A stretch of DNA of 64,000 nt from Zoogloea ramigera (GTDB taxonomy: Bacteria; Pseudomonadota; Gammaproteobacteria; Burkholderiales; Rhodocyclaceae). Shown piece after piece: positions 56,852 to 64,000 of the stretch. Location: assembly GCF_006539865.1 (NCBI RefSeq), contig NZ_BJNV01000010.1:62001-126000 (forward strand), written 5' to 3'. The first letter of the stretch is position 1. Every line of letters starts with the position of its first letter. Both the position numbers and the translations under genes were made by a program. The notes below the pieces were generated by a model. It saw only the letters and a list, made by a program, of their open reading frames with translations, ran no database searches and was not told where the DNA came from.

Positions 56852-58876
56852 ATGAACCGACTGGAAATGGACACTCCGCCGCCGCTGCTCAGGGTCGACA
56901 ACCTGCAAGTGGAACTGGGGGCGCCGGCCCGGCCCGTGCGCCCCGTGGATGGCGTCAGCTTCACGCTGCCCGCCGGGCAGACCCTGGCCCTGGTGGGCGA
57001 ATCGGGCTGCGGCAAGTCGATGACCGCCCTGGCGTGCATGCGCCTGCTCCCCGCCGGAGGGCGGATCGCCGCCGGCAGCGTGCACCTGGGCAGCGCGGCC
57101 CTCCACGCCCTGCCCGAGACGCGCATGCGCGACATCCGCGGCAACCACCTGGCGATGATCTTCCAGGAGCCGGCGACCAGCCTCAACCCGGTCATGACCG
57201 TGGGCGACCAGATCGGCGAGGTGCTGGTCCGCCACCGGGGGCTGCACGGCCAGCCGGCCTGGGACGAGGCCGAGCGCCTGCTCGCGGCGGTGGGCATCCC
57301 CGACCCCCGGCGGCGCCTCTCCGAATATCCCTTCCAGCTCTCCGGAGGCATGAAGCAGCGGGTGATGATCGCCATCGCCCTGGCTGGCGACCCCCAGGTG
57401 CTGATCGCCGACGAGCCCACCACGGCCCTCGACGTGACGATCCAGGCCCAGGTCCTCGACCTGCTGGCCGAACTCCAGGCCCGCCGCGGCATGGGCATGC
57501 TGCTGATCACCCACGACCTGGGCGTGGTGGCGCGCATGGCCCACCAGGTGGGCGTGATGTACGCGGGCGAGCTGGTGGAGACCGGCGCCCGGGAGGCTTT
57601 TTTCGCCGAGCCCCTGCACCCCTATTCGCGCAAGCTGTTTGCCGCGCTGCCCACCGCCGCCCAGCGCGGCCGCGCCCTGGACACCCTGTCGGGGCAGGTG
57701 CCGCGCCTGGGCGAGAAGCGCAGCGGCTGCCGCTTTGCCGATCGCTGCCCCCAGGTGCATGAACGCTGCCGCAGCACCGAGCCCGCCATGCACACCGTCG
57801 GCCCCCGCCAGGTGCGCTGCCATCTCTACGACCCGGCCACGGGCGCCCAGGAGTGGGCGGAGCCGCCACGGCCCGCCGCCGAAGCGCCGGAGCAGGCCCC
57901 CGCGCTTTCGGGCAAGGCCCTCGACGTCGAGGCCCTGGAGGTGCACTTCCCGGTCCGCAAGGGGCTGTTCCGCCGCGTCGTCGGCCATGTGAAAGCCGTT
58001 GACGGCGTATCGCTGCAGGTGCCCGCCGGGCAGACCCTGGCCCTGGTCGGTGAATCCGGCTGCGGCAAGACCACCGCCGGCAAGGCCCTGCTGCAGCTGG
58101 TGCCTGCCAGCGGCGGGCGGGCCCGCTACGGCGGGCAGGAGCTGCTGGAGCTGAGCCCACGCGAATGGCAGCCCCTGCGGCGGGAGCTCCAGATGATCTT
58201 CCAGGACCCGTTCAGCTCCCTCAACCCGCGCATGCGGGTCGGCGAGATCCTGGAAGAGGGGATGCTCGCCCTGGGGGTCGAGCCAGACGCCGGCGCCCGC
58301 TCGGCCCGGATCGACGCGCTGCTCGCCCGGGTGGGCCTCGACCCCGCCATGCGTGACCGCTTCCCCCACGAGTTCTCCGGCGGGCAGCGCCAGCGCATCG
58401 CCATCGCCCGCGCGCTGGCCGTCTCCCCCAGCCTGATCGTCTGCGACGAGCCGACCAGCGCCCTCGACGTGTCGGTGCAGGCACAGATCCTCAACCTGCT
58501 TCGCGAGTTGCAGGCCGAGTACGGGCTGTCCTACCTCTTCATCACCCACAACCTGGCGGTGGTGGACTACCTGGCCCACCATGTGGCGGTGATGTACCTG
58601 GGCCGGATCGTCGAGCGGGGCAGGGCGGAGGAAGTCCTCGGCAACCCGCGCCACCCCTACACCCGCATGCTGCTGGCCGCCGTGCCGCGCCTTGACGCCG
58701 CCAGCCGCACTACCGACGGCCTCACCCGGGGCGACATGCCCTCGCCACTCAACCCGCCGCCCGGCTGCCATTTTCACCCCCGCTGCAGCGAGGCGGCCGA
58801 GCGCTGCCGCACAGACTATCCCGAGGAGCGCTGGATCTCGGAAACCCGCGTGGTCCGCTGCCATCTGGTGAACTGA
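56852..58876 (+). CDS. Fused dipeptide/oligopeptide-type ABC ATPase (two domains)
   Basis: The 674-residue protein contains two complete ATPase modules of the DppD/DppF type. The first has GESGCGKSM and QLSGGMKQR with DEPTTALD; the second has GESGCGKTT, FSGGQRQR and DEPTSALD. Each ends in the oligopeptide-specific Cys motif that binds an iron-sulfur cluster (CRFADRCPQVHERC and CHFHPRCSEAAERC). This is the YejF-like fusion. No permease or substrate-binding genes lie in the window, so the partners are elsewhere. A start at ATG 56867 is possible. Confidence 0.93.
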   Translation: MNRLEMDTPPPLLRVDNLQVELGAPARPVRPVDGVSFTLPAGQTLALVGESGCGKSMTALACMRLLPAGGRIAAGSVHLGSAALHALPETRMRDIRGNHLAMIFQEPATSLNPVMTVGDQIGEVLVRHRGLHGQPAWDEAERLLAAVGIPDPRRRLSEYPFQLSGGMKQRVMIAIALAGDPQVLIADEPTTALDVTIQAQVLDLLAELQARRGMGMLLITHDLGVVARMAHQVGVMYAGELVETGAREAFFAEPLHPYSRKLFAALPTAAQRGRALDTLSGQVPRLGEKRSGCRFADRCPQVHERCRSTEPAMHTVGPRQVRCHLYDPATGAQEWAEPPRPAAEAPEQAPALSGKALDVEALEVHFPVRKGLFRRVVGHVKAVDGVSLQVPAGQTLALVGESGCGKTTAGKALLQLVPASGGRARYGGQELLELSPREWQPLRRELQMIFQDPFSSLNPRMRVGEILEEGMLALGVEPDAGARSARIDALLARVGLDPAMRDRFPHEFSGGQRQRIAIARALAVSPSLIVCDEPTSALDVSVQAQILNLLRELQAEYGLSYLFITHNLAVVDYLAHHVAVMYLGRIVERGRAEEVLGNPRHPYTRMLLAAVPRLDAASRTTDGLTRGDMPSPLNPPPGCHFHPRCSEAAERCRTDYPEERWISETRVVRCHLVN

Positions 58877-58905
58877 GGGTAGGCTGGCAGATCCGTCAAC
58901 CCAAA

Positions 58906-58933
58906 GCAATGAGCGCCCGGAGGCGCTCATTGC
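58906..58933. terminator. Terminator between the ABC gene and mltD
   Basis: GCAATGAGCGCC (58906-58917) and GGCGCTCATTGC (58922-58933) form a perfect 12-bp stem. On the minus side it is followed by TTTGGG, so it serves mltD best and may serve both convergent genes. Confidence 0.75.
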
Positions 58934-58941
58934 GGGGTAGA

Positions 58942-60414
58942 TCAGCGCTGCTTCTTTGCCGGCGCCGCTGGTTTGGCCGGTGCAGGCCTGGCCGTTGCCC
59001 TGGGCTCGGGCCGGGCAGCTGCTGTGGCTTTCCCTCGGGCTGCCGGCGGGGCGTCTGCCTTGCCCTTGCCACGACCGCTGCTGGCCGCGGGTGCGGCGCT
59101 CACCGGCACCTTACGCTCGATGACCACCGTCCGGCCGCTCTTGCCCCGCACCGTGGTGCGCTGGATCAGGGCCCGCGGCGGCGGCGGCTCGACGGCACCC
59201 GGCTGGGGCCGATTCGGAAGGAGGTTGGAGAGGGTGATGCGGTCGCCCTCGCTTTCGGAGGGGACGATCAGCGTGTAACCGGTACCGATCCGCGCCCGCG
59301 GCGACAGCCCATTCACCTGACGCAGGCGGCTGGCTGAAATGCCCAGCCGGTCGGCCACACCTTCAAGCGCTTCGCCCTCGCGCAGCTCGTATGTCTTCCA
59401 GCTGGCGCTGGCCGGGTCGTGCCGCTGCAGGTTGACCAGGAAGGCCTCGACCTTGTCGGCCGGGATCACCAGCGACATGGAACCGTTGCTGGGCAGCACC
59501 GGGCGCTTGTAGCCCGGGTTGAGGGCCAGGATCTCATCCACCGAGGTTTCGGAAAGCCGCGCCGCCGTGGCCAGATCAAGCGCGACCCGGCTCTCGACAG
59601 TGACGAAGTAGGGCCGGTTGGGAATGCGGGGCAGAGTGAGGCCGAAGAGTTCGGGCTGCGCGACGATGTTTTTAAGCGCCTGCAGCTTGGGCACGTAATA
59701 ACGCGTCTCGCCCGGCATGTTGAGGTGCTGGTATTCGGTGGGCAGGCCTGCCGCGCGGTTCTTGGCCACAGCCCGGCCCACCGCGCCTTCACCCCAGTTG
59801 TAGGACGCGAGGGCCAGATGCCAGTCGCCGTGCATCTCGTAGATGGTCTGCAGGTAGTCGAGGGCCGCGTTGGTGGAGGCGATCACGTCGCGCCGCTCAT
59901 CCACCCACCAGTTCTGCTCGAGCTTGTAGCTTTTGCCGGTGGACGGGATGAACTGCCACAGGCCGGAGGCCTGGGCCGACGACAAGGCCATCGGGTTGAA
60001 GGCGCTCTCCACCATCGGCAGCAGGGCGAGCTCGGTGGGCATGCCGCGCCGCTCGAGCTCGTCGACGATGTGGTAGAGGTAACGCTGGCCGCGGGTGAAA
60101 ATCTGGCGCAGGGCCCCGGGGCGGTTGATGTAGTAGATCTGCCGGTCGGTGACGAGGTCGGTGTTGAGGTCCGGCATCGAGAAACCCCGCCGGATGCGCT
60201 CCCACAGATCGTCGGGCTCGGTGGTGAGGTCGATGGTGGGCACCCGGACGTGCTGCTCACGGATCTCGAAGACCACCTGGGGCGCCTGAGCCTCGGGCGC
60301 GACATCAAGGGTGCTTGCCTGGACGAGCCCGGGAAATGCCTCATCGGGGCCGTCTGCCATCAGTGGCCCAGCCCCCAGAAGCGACAGGAGCAGCGCGATA
60401 ACTCTCGGAAACAT
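58942..60414 (-). CDS. mltD: Membrane-bound lytic murein transglycosylase D
   Basis: The protein has 490 residues from ATG 60414, with a signal peptide (PRVIALLLSLLGAGPLMA). The GH23/SLT domain shows the catalytic Glu in LLPMVESAFNP, then SSAQASGLWQFIPSTG and ALASYNWGEGAVGRA. One or two degenerate LysM modules (WKTYELREGEALEGVADRLG) follow for peptidoglycan binding. The tail is Ala/Pro/Arg-rich. It cleaves glycan strands to anhydromuropeptides. No lipobox is evident, so it may be periplasmic rather than lipidated. Confidence 0.93.
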   Translation of the reverse strand: MFPRVIALLLSLLGAGPLMADGPDEAFPGLVQASTLDVAPEAQAPQVVFEIREQHVRVPTIDLTTEPDDLWERIRRGFSMPDLNTDLVTDRQIYYINRPGALRQIFTRGQRYLYHIVDELERRGMPTELALLPMVESAFNPMALSSAQASGLWQFIPSTGKSYKLEQNWWVDERRDVIASTNAALDYLQTIYEMHGDWHLALASYNWGEGAVGRAVAKNRAAGLPTEYQHLNMPGETRYYVPKLQALKNIVAQPELFGLTLPRIPNRPYFVTVESRVALDLATAARLSETSVDEILALNPGYKRPVLPSNGSMSLVIPADKVEAFLVNLQRHDPASASWKTYELREGEALEGVADRLGISASRLRQVNGLSPRARIGTGYTLIVPSESEGDRITLSNLLPNRPQPGAVEPPPPRALIQRTTVRGKSGRTVVIERKVPVSAAPAASSGRGKGKADAPPAARGKATAAARPEPRATARPAPAKPAAPAKKQR

Positions 60415-60622
60415 CGGGTTTTGTCGCGCAATAAGCAAAAACGTGATTTTATCCGCCCTGCGCAGGAGGGGTCAAACCTGCTTCCATGCGTCAAACGTCC
60501 TTCAGCATCGCGTCGGGCGTTACGTTTACCTGCCGGAATCCGCTACAGTACGGCCCCTGAAGCAGGGCCAGCGCGGCCTTGCCAGACATCCGCCGTCCAT
60601 TCACCACCGAGCCGAGACCGCT

Positions 60623-61582
60623 TTGAAAGCACTGTTGATCGAGGACACCCTGACGAGTGCCACCCTGGTGTCCCATCAGTTACGCAAGATCGGCATCGAA
60701 CCCGTCCTGGCCCGGGACGGCGAAAAAGGGATCGAGCTCTTCAAGAAAGAGCACCCGGACCTCATCCTCCTCGACATCATCATGCCGGGCCTGGACGGTT
60801 TCGAGGTCGCGCGGCGCATCCGCCAGCTCGAACAGGCGGGCGAATGGACCCCGATCATCTTCCTGACGGCACGCACCAGCGACGAGGACCTCGAGAAGGC
60901 CATCGCGGTCGGTGGTGACGACTACCTCATCAAGCCGGTGTCCGAGATCGTGCTGGCGGCAAAAGTCCGCGCCATGCAGCGCATCGCCCAGATGCGCCAC
61001 GCACTGCTGATCCTGACCCGCAAGCTCGACGACGCCAACCAGGAACTCACCCGTCTATCGTCGCTGGATGGTCTCACCGGCATTCCCAACCGGCGGCAGT
61101 TCGACGAAACCCTGCTCCGTGAATGGCGCCGCGCCTGCCGCCAGGGCAAGCCCCTGTCGATGCTGCTGTGCGACGTGGATAGTTTCAAGCAGTTCAACGA
61201 CGCTTACGGCCATCAGGTGGGCGACGAATGCCTCAAGGCGGTGGCACGCTGCCTGCAGGCCACCCTGCGCCGCCCGGCCGACCTGGTGGCCCGCTACGGC
61301 GGCGAGGAGTTTGCGGTGATCCTGCCCGACACCGACCTGGGCGGAGCGTTGCTGGTGGCGGAGGCCATGCGCGCCGCGATCGAGGGCTTGCGCATCACCC
61401 ACCGGCACGCCGGGCCGGCCACCGGAGTCGTGACTATCAGCGCAGGCGTGGCAACCATGGTGCCCGCCCGTGGCCACACCGACTCAGCCGTGCTCATCCG
61501 GCAGGCCGACGAAGCGCTCTACCGGGCCAAGGATGGTGGACGCAATCGCATCGCGTCCACAACCCTGCGGCCACTCAATTAA
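60623..61582 (+). CDS. Response regulator with diguanylate cyclase (GGDEF) domain
   Basis: The protein has 319 residues from TTG 60623. No ATG occurs early in the frame, and the REC domain begins KALLIEDTLTSATLVSHQL. The phosphoacceptor is Asp51 (LLDIIMPGLDG) and the conserved Lys is in LIKPVSE. The GGDEF domain carries the active motif RYGGEEF (GGEEF at 226-230) with an RPAD inhibitory I-site five residues upstream, so it makes c-di-GMP under feedback control. The longer frame to 60311 is a shadow. Confidence 0.9.
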   Translation: MKALLIEDTLTSATLVSHQLRKIGIEPVLARDGEKGIELFKKEHPDLILLDIIMPGLDGFEVARRIRQLEQAGEWTPIIFLTARTSDEDLEKAIAVGGDDYLIKPVSEIVLAAKVRAMQRIAQMRHALLILTRKLDDANQELTRLSSLDGLTGIPNRRQFDETLLREWRRACRQGKPLSMLLCDVDSFKQFNDAYGHQVGDECLKAVARCLQATLRRPADLVARYGGEEFAVILPDTDLGGALLVAEAMRAAIEGLRITHRHAGPATGVVTISAGVATMVPARGHTDSAVLIRQADEALYRAKDGGRNRIASTTLRPLN

Positions 61583-62344
61583 TCAGAAACTGTTTTTCCA
61601 TTCCCGCACGGCCGCGAACACCTCGACCGGCGAGCCCAGCGGGCGGCCGGCCCGGGCTTCGGCCTGGCGGGCGACCGCCGCCTCGTGGCTGCGCAGGAAG
61701 GGGTTGGTGAGGAGCTCGCCCGACAGCAGAAACGGCACGGTGGGCTTTTGCGCGGCCCGTATCGCCTCACAATGGGCGATACGCTCGGCGATGGCGGGGT
61801 TGCCCGGCTCGACGGCAGCCGCAAAGGCCAGGTTGGACAGGGTGTATTCGTGGGTGCAATACACCTGGGTGTCACCGGGCAGGGACGCCAGCTTTTGCAG
61901 GGAATCGAACATCTGCGCCGGCGTACCTTCGAAGAGCCGGCCGCAGCCCGCCGCAAAAAGGGTGTCGCCGCAGAACAGCGCCGGCGCCGCGTAGTAACCC
62001 ACATGGCCCGCGGTGTGGCCAGGGATGTCGAGCACCCGCAGGCTGAGGCCGAGGGCCGGGACCGACACCTCGTCACCTTCGCCCACCGGGTGGGTCAGGC
62101 CCGGGATCGTCTCCAGGGCCGGGCCATACACCGGCACCGCAGCATGCTCGAGAAGCGCCAACACCCCGCCCACGTGGTCGGGGTGGTGATGGGTGACGAG
62201 GATGGCGGCCAGGCTCAGCCCCTCGTCGGCCAGGTAACGAAGGACGGGAGCGGCATCGCCCGGGTCAACCACGACAGCGTGGGGCCCGACGCGCAGCAGC
62301 CAGATATAGTTATCGCGAAACGCGGGAAGAGGGATAATCTGCAT
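61583..62344 (-). CDS. gloB: Hydroxyacylglutathione hydrolase (glyoxalase II)
   Basis: The 253-residue metallo-beta-lactamase-fold protein starts at ATG 62344. The zinc motif THHHPDHVGG is at residues 51-60, with further ligands in DIPGHTAGHV, CGDTLFAAGCGR and YCTHEYTLSN, all of which match glyoxalase II. It hydrolyses S-lactoylglutathione to D-lactate and glutathione. The C-terminal region KPTVPFLLSGELLTNPFLRS is also typical. It is convergent with the DGC gene (adjacent stops) and divergent from a methyltransferase. Confidence 0.96.
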   Translation of the reverse strand: MQIIPLPAFRDNYIWLLRVGPHAVVVDPGDAAPVLRYLADEGLSLAAILVTHHHPDHVGGVLALLEHAAVPVYGPALETIPGLTHPVGEGDEVSVPALGLSLRVLDIPGHTAGHVGYYAAPALFCGDTLFAAGCGRLFEGTPAQMFDSLQKLASLPGDTQVYCTHEYTLSNLAFAAAVEPGNPAIAERIAHCEAIRAAQKPTVPFLLSGELLTNPFLRSHEAAVARQAEARAGRPLGSPVEVFAAVREWKNSF

Positions 62345-62402
62345 CCTTGAATTGTAGCGCCATCCTGCCCGCCAGGCAGCCGTTCGCCCTTCGTCCCTGC
62401 CG

Positions 62403-63176
62403 ATGACCCAGCCTGAATCCTTCCCCGGCCTGCACGCCTGGTTCGACACGCCGCTGGGGCGCTACGTGACAGCCTGGGAAACAGCCCGCTTCGATGCGCT
62501 GGTGGCCGACATCTTCGGCTACAACGCGCTGCAGCTCGGCGCGCCGGAGTTCGACTTCCTGCGGGCCAACCGCATGCCCTTCCGCTTCACGGCCGGCAGC
62601 GGCCGGGTGCAGGTCGAGACCGACTACACCGCGCTGCCCTTTGCCGCCGCCAGCATCGACCTGGTGGTGCTGCCCCACGTGCTCGAGTTCGCCAGCAACC
62701 CGCACCAGGTGCTGCGCGAAGTCGAGCGGGTGCTGGTGCCCGAGGGGCAGGTGGTGATTGCCGGCTTCAACCCGCTGAGCCTCTTCGGCCTGCGGCGACG
62801 GCTGGCCGGCGAGGCGACAGGCTACCCGTGGCACGGGCAATATCTGTCCCTGCGGCGCCTGAAAGACTGGCTGGCGCTGCTCGGCTTCGAAACCGGGCTG
62901 CACGCCTCGGGCTGCTTCGCACCGGCGGTGGATCAGGAACAATGGCTGCACCGCCTCACCTGGCTGGACTGCGCCGGCGAGCGCTGGTGGCCGATAGGCG
63001 GGGGCGTTTACATCATCCAGGCGATCAAGCGGGTGCATGGCATGCGCCTGATCATGCCCAAGTGGGACCGCCGGGCCGCCGGCCGGGCGCTAGCCCCACT
63101 CATACAGAAAGCGGGTGGCCCCACCAAGGGGTGCTCGCAGAAATCGACCGACGAGAGAAACAGTGGACGAGATTGA
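62403..63176 (+). CDS. Class I SAM-dependent methyltransferase
   Basis: The 257-residue protein belongs to the group often found between gloB and rnhA in proteobacteria. [20 protein letters not shown] and [20 protein letters not shown] are the conserved motif IV/V area. The first glycine motif is degenerate. Methyltransferase fold and substrate are not otherwise indicated. The frame overlaps rnhA by 14 bp, so the two genes are translationally linked. Confidence 0.88.
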   Translation: MTQPESFPGLHAWFDTPLGRYVTAWETARFDALVADIFGYNALQLGAPEFDFLRANRMPFRFTAGSGRVQVETDYTALPFAAASIDLVVLPHVLEFASNPHQVLREVERVLVPEGQVVIAGFNPLSLFGLRRRLAGEATGYPWHGQYLSLRRLKDWLALLGFETGLHASGCFAPAVDQEQWLHRLTWLDCAGERWWPIGGGVYIIQAIKRVHGMRLIMPKWDRRAAGRALAPLIQKAGGPTKGCSQKSTDERNSGRD

Positions 63177-63636
63177 CATCTATACCGACGGAGCCTGCTC
63201 CGGCAACCCCGGCCCGGGCGGCTGGGGCGCGATCCTGCGGGCTGGGCCCCACGAGAAGGAACTGTGGGGCGGCGAACCCGCCACCACCAACAACCGCATG
63301 GAACTGCTGGCGGTGATCCGCGCCCTCGCGGCCCTCAAGCGCCCGGTGACGGCGCGCGTGCATACCGACTCCCAGTATGTCCAGAAAGGCATCTCCGAGT
63401 GGATCCACGGCTGGAAGGCCCGGGGCTGGAAGACCGCCTCGAAGGCGCCGGTCAAGAATGAAGACCTGTGGCGCGCCCTCGACGCCGAGGCGTCGCGCCA
63501 CCAGATCAAGTGGCTGTGGGTGCGTGGCCACGCCGGCCACGTGGAAAACGAAAGGGCCGACGCCCTGGCCCGCCGCGGCGTGGAGGCCGTGCGCAAGACC
63601 GGCAAGCTCGTCGAAGCAGGAGAAAGCAAGGCATGA
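63163..63636 (+). CDS. rnhA: Ribonuclease HI
   Basis: The 157-residue RNase HI starts at GTG 63163; a longer ATG frame from 63115 lies inside the methyltransferase. The catalytic acidic residues are in [34 protein letters not shown] and NERADALAR. The handle region [18 protein letters not shown] fits E. coli-type enzymes. It removes RNA from RNA-DNA hybrids. dnaQ starts in the overlapping ATGA at its stop. Confidence 0.96.
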   Translation: MDEIDIYTDGACSGNPGPGGWGAILRAGPHEKELWGGEPATTNNRMELLAVIRALAALKRPVTARVHTDSQYVQKGISEWIHGWKARGWKTASKAPVKNEDLWRALDAEASRHQIKWLWVRGHAGHVENERADALARRGVEAVRKTGKLVEAGESKA

Positions 63637-64000
63637 GACAGATCGTTCTGGATACCGAAACCACCGGTCTCGACTGGAAGACGGGCGATAGGCTGATCGA
63701 GATTGCCGGCGTCGAGATCATCGACCGCAAGCTCACCGGCCGCCACTACCACGTCTATGTGAACCCCCAGCGGGACATCGACGCGGGCGCGGTGGCGGTG
63801 CACGGCATCACCCTCGACTTTCTCGCCGACAAACCGCTCTTCAAGGACGTGGCCGATGAGTTTTCGGCCTTCGTCGCCGGCAGCGAGCTGGTGATCCACA
63901 ACGCCGCCTTCGACGTCGGCTTTCTGAACAACGAGCTGGGCATGCTCGGCAAGCCGGTGCTCACGGCGATCTGCCCGAGCGTGATCGACACCCTCAAGCT
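63633..64000 (+). CDS. dnaQ: DNA polymerase III epsilon subunit (partial, 3' end beyond window)
   Basis: The first 122 residues are present: [20 protein letters not shown] is the Exo I motif with its DxE residues, [10 protein letters not shown] follows, and [14 protein letters not shown] is Exo II. This is the 3'-5' proofreading exonuclease of the replicative polymerase. It overlaps rnhA by four bases in ATGA, the common rnhA-dnaQ arrangement. The stop lies outside the window. Confidence 0.95.
   Translation, partial: MRQIVLDTETTGLDWKTGDRLIEIAGVEIIDRKLTGRHYHVYVNPQRDIDAGAVAVHGITLDFLADKPLFKDVADEFSAFVAGSELVIHNAAFDVGFLNNELGMLGKPVLTAICPSVIDTLK

Overview
The window is high-GC chromosomal DNA with tightly packed genes and short intergenic regions. 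The gene content (ImuA/ImuB with LexA, QueD with a radical SAM partner, EttA, MltD-DGC-GloB-methyltransferase-RnhA-DnaQ, FinR/Fpr, a PHB depolymerase, Mg-type HemB) fits a betaproteobacterium, most likely Rhodocyclales. The order-level placement is an inference from gene content, not from a database search.

Left part (1-8040): a DUF47/PhoU-like gene diverges from an HD-GYP gene. After it come deaD, a Nu-type GST, queD and a divergent radical SAM gene, an XRE-type regulator and lysC. tRNA-Ser(GCU) follows at 8044-8137.

Mobile element (8119-13886): a 22-bp copy of the tRNA-Ser 3' end recurs at 13865-13886. Between the two copies lie a tyrosine integrase, a leftward block (serine resolvase, putative zinc-ribbon protein, ParB-like protein), a repeat cluster resembling a resolution site, and a lower-GC gene. 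That last gene encodes a predicted winged-helix plus PD-(D/E)XK nuclease. I read this as a small integrative element whose cargo may be a single-gene defence system; it is the best candidate for an undescribed system here.

Middle-left (14000-31921): hemerythrin, a decayed receiver-domain remnant, a large hybrid histidine kinase, a SUV3-like helicase and an FKBP. Next is an arsenic-resistance locus: arsJ and its GAPDH partner diverge from arsR-arsC-acr3, followed by an ECF sigma factor, a DUF318 permease and a small thioredoxin-like protein. Together these would reduce arsenate and export arsenite, and also export arsenate as 1-arseno-3-phosphoglycerate. A poorly recognised accessory patch follows (28213-29859), then a carboxypeptidase-hydrolase pair.

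Middle-right (32009-50890): two leucine tRNAs, hemB, NlpC/P60-dtd-SIMPL, EamA, DUF2189, metY with a hydrolase, DUF465, rpsT, ettA, an acyltransferase-like gene, an ABC exporter, MAPEG, a PHB depolymerase, fpr divergent from a FinR-like regulator, and an M61 peptidase. The peptidase is preceded by three evenly spaced DnaA-box-like repeats.

Right end (50887-64000): MATE pump, the SOS mutagenesis genes imuB-imuA with lexA and its operator, peroxiredoxin-slyD, an orphan fused dipeptide-type ABC ATPase, mltD, a diguanylate cyclase response regulator, gloB, a methyltransferase, rnhA and the start of dnaQ. I saw no rRNA genes, CRISPR array, IS element or prophage structural genes.
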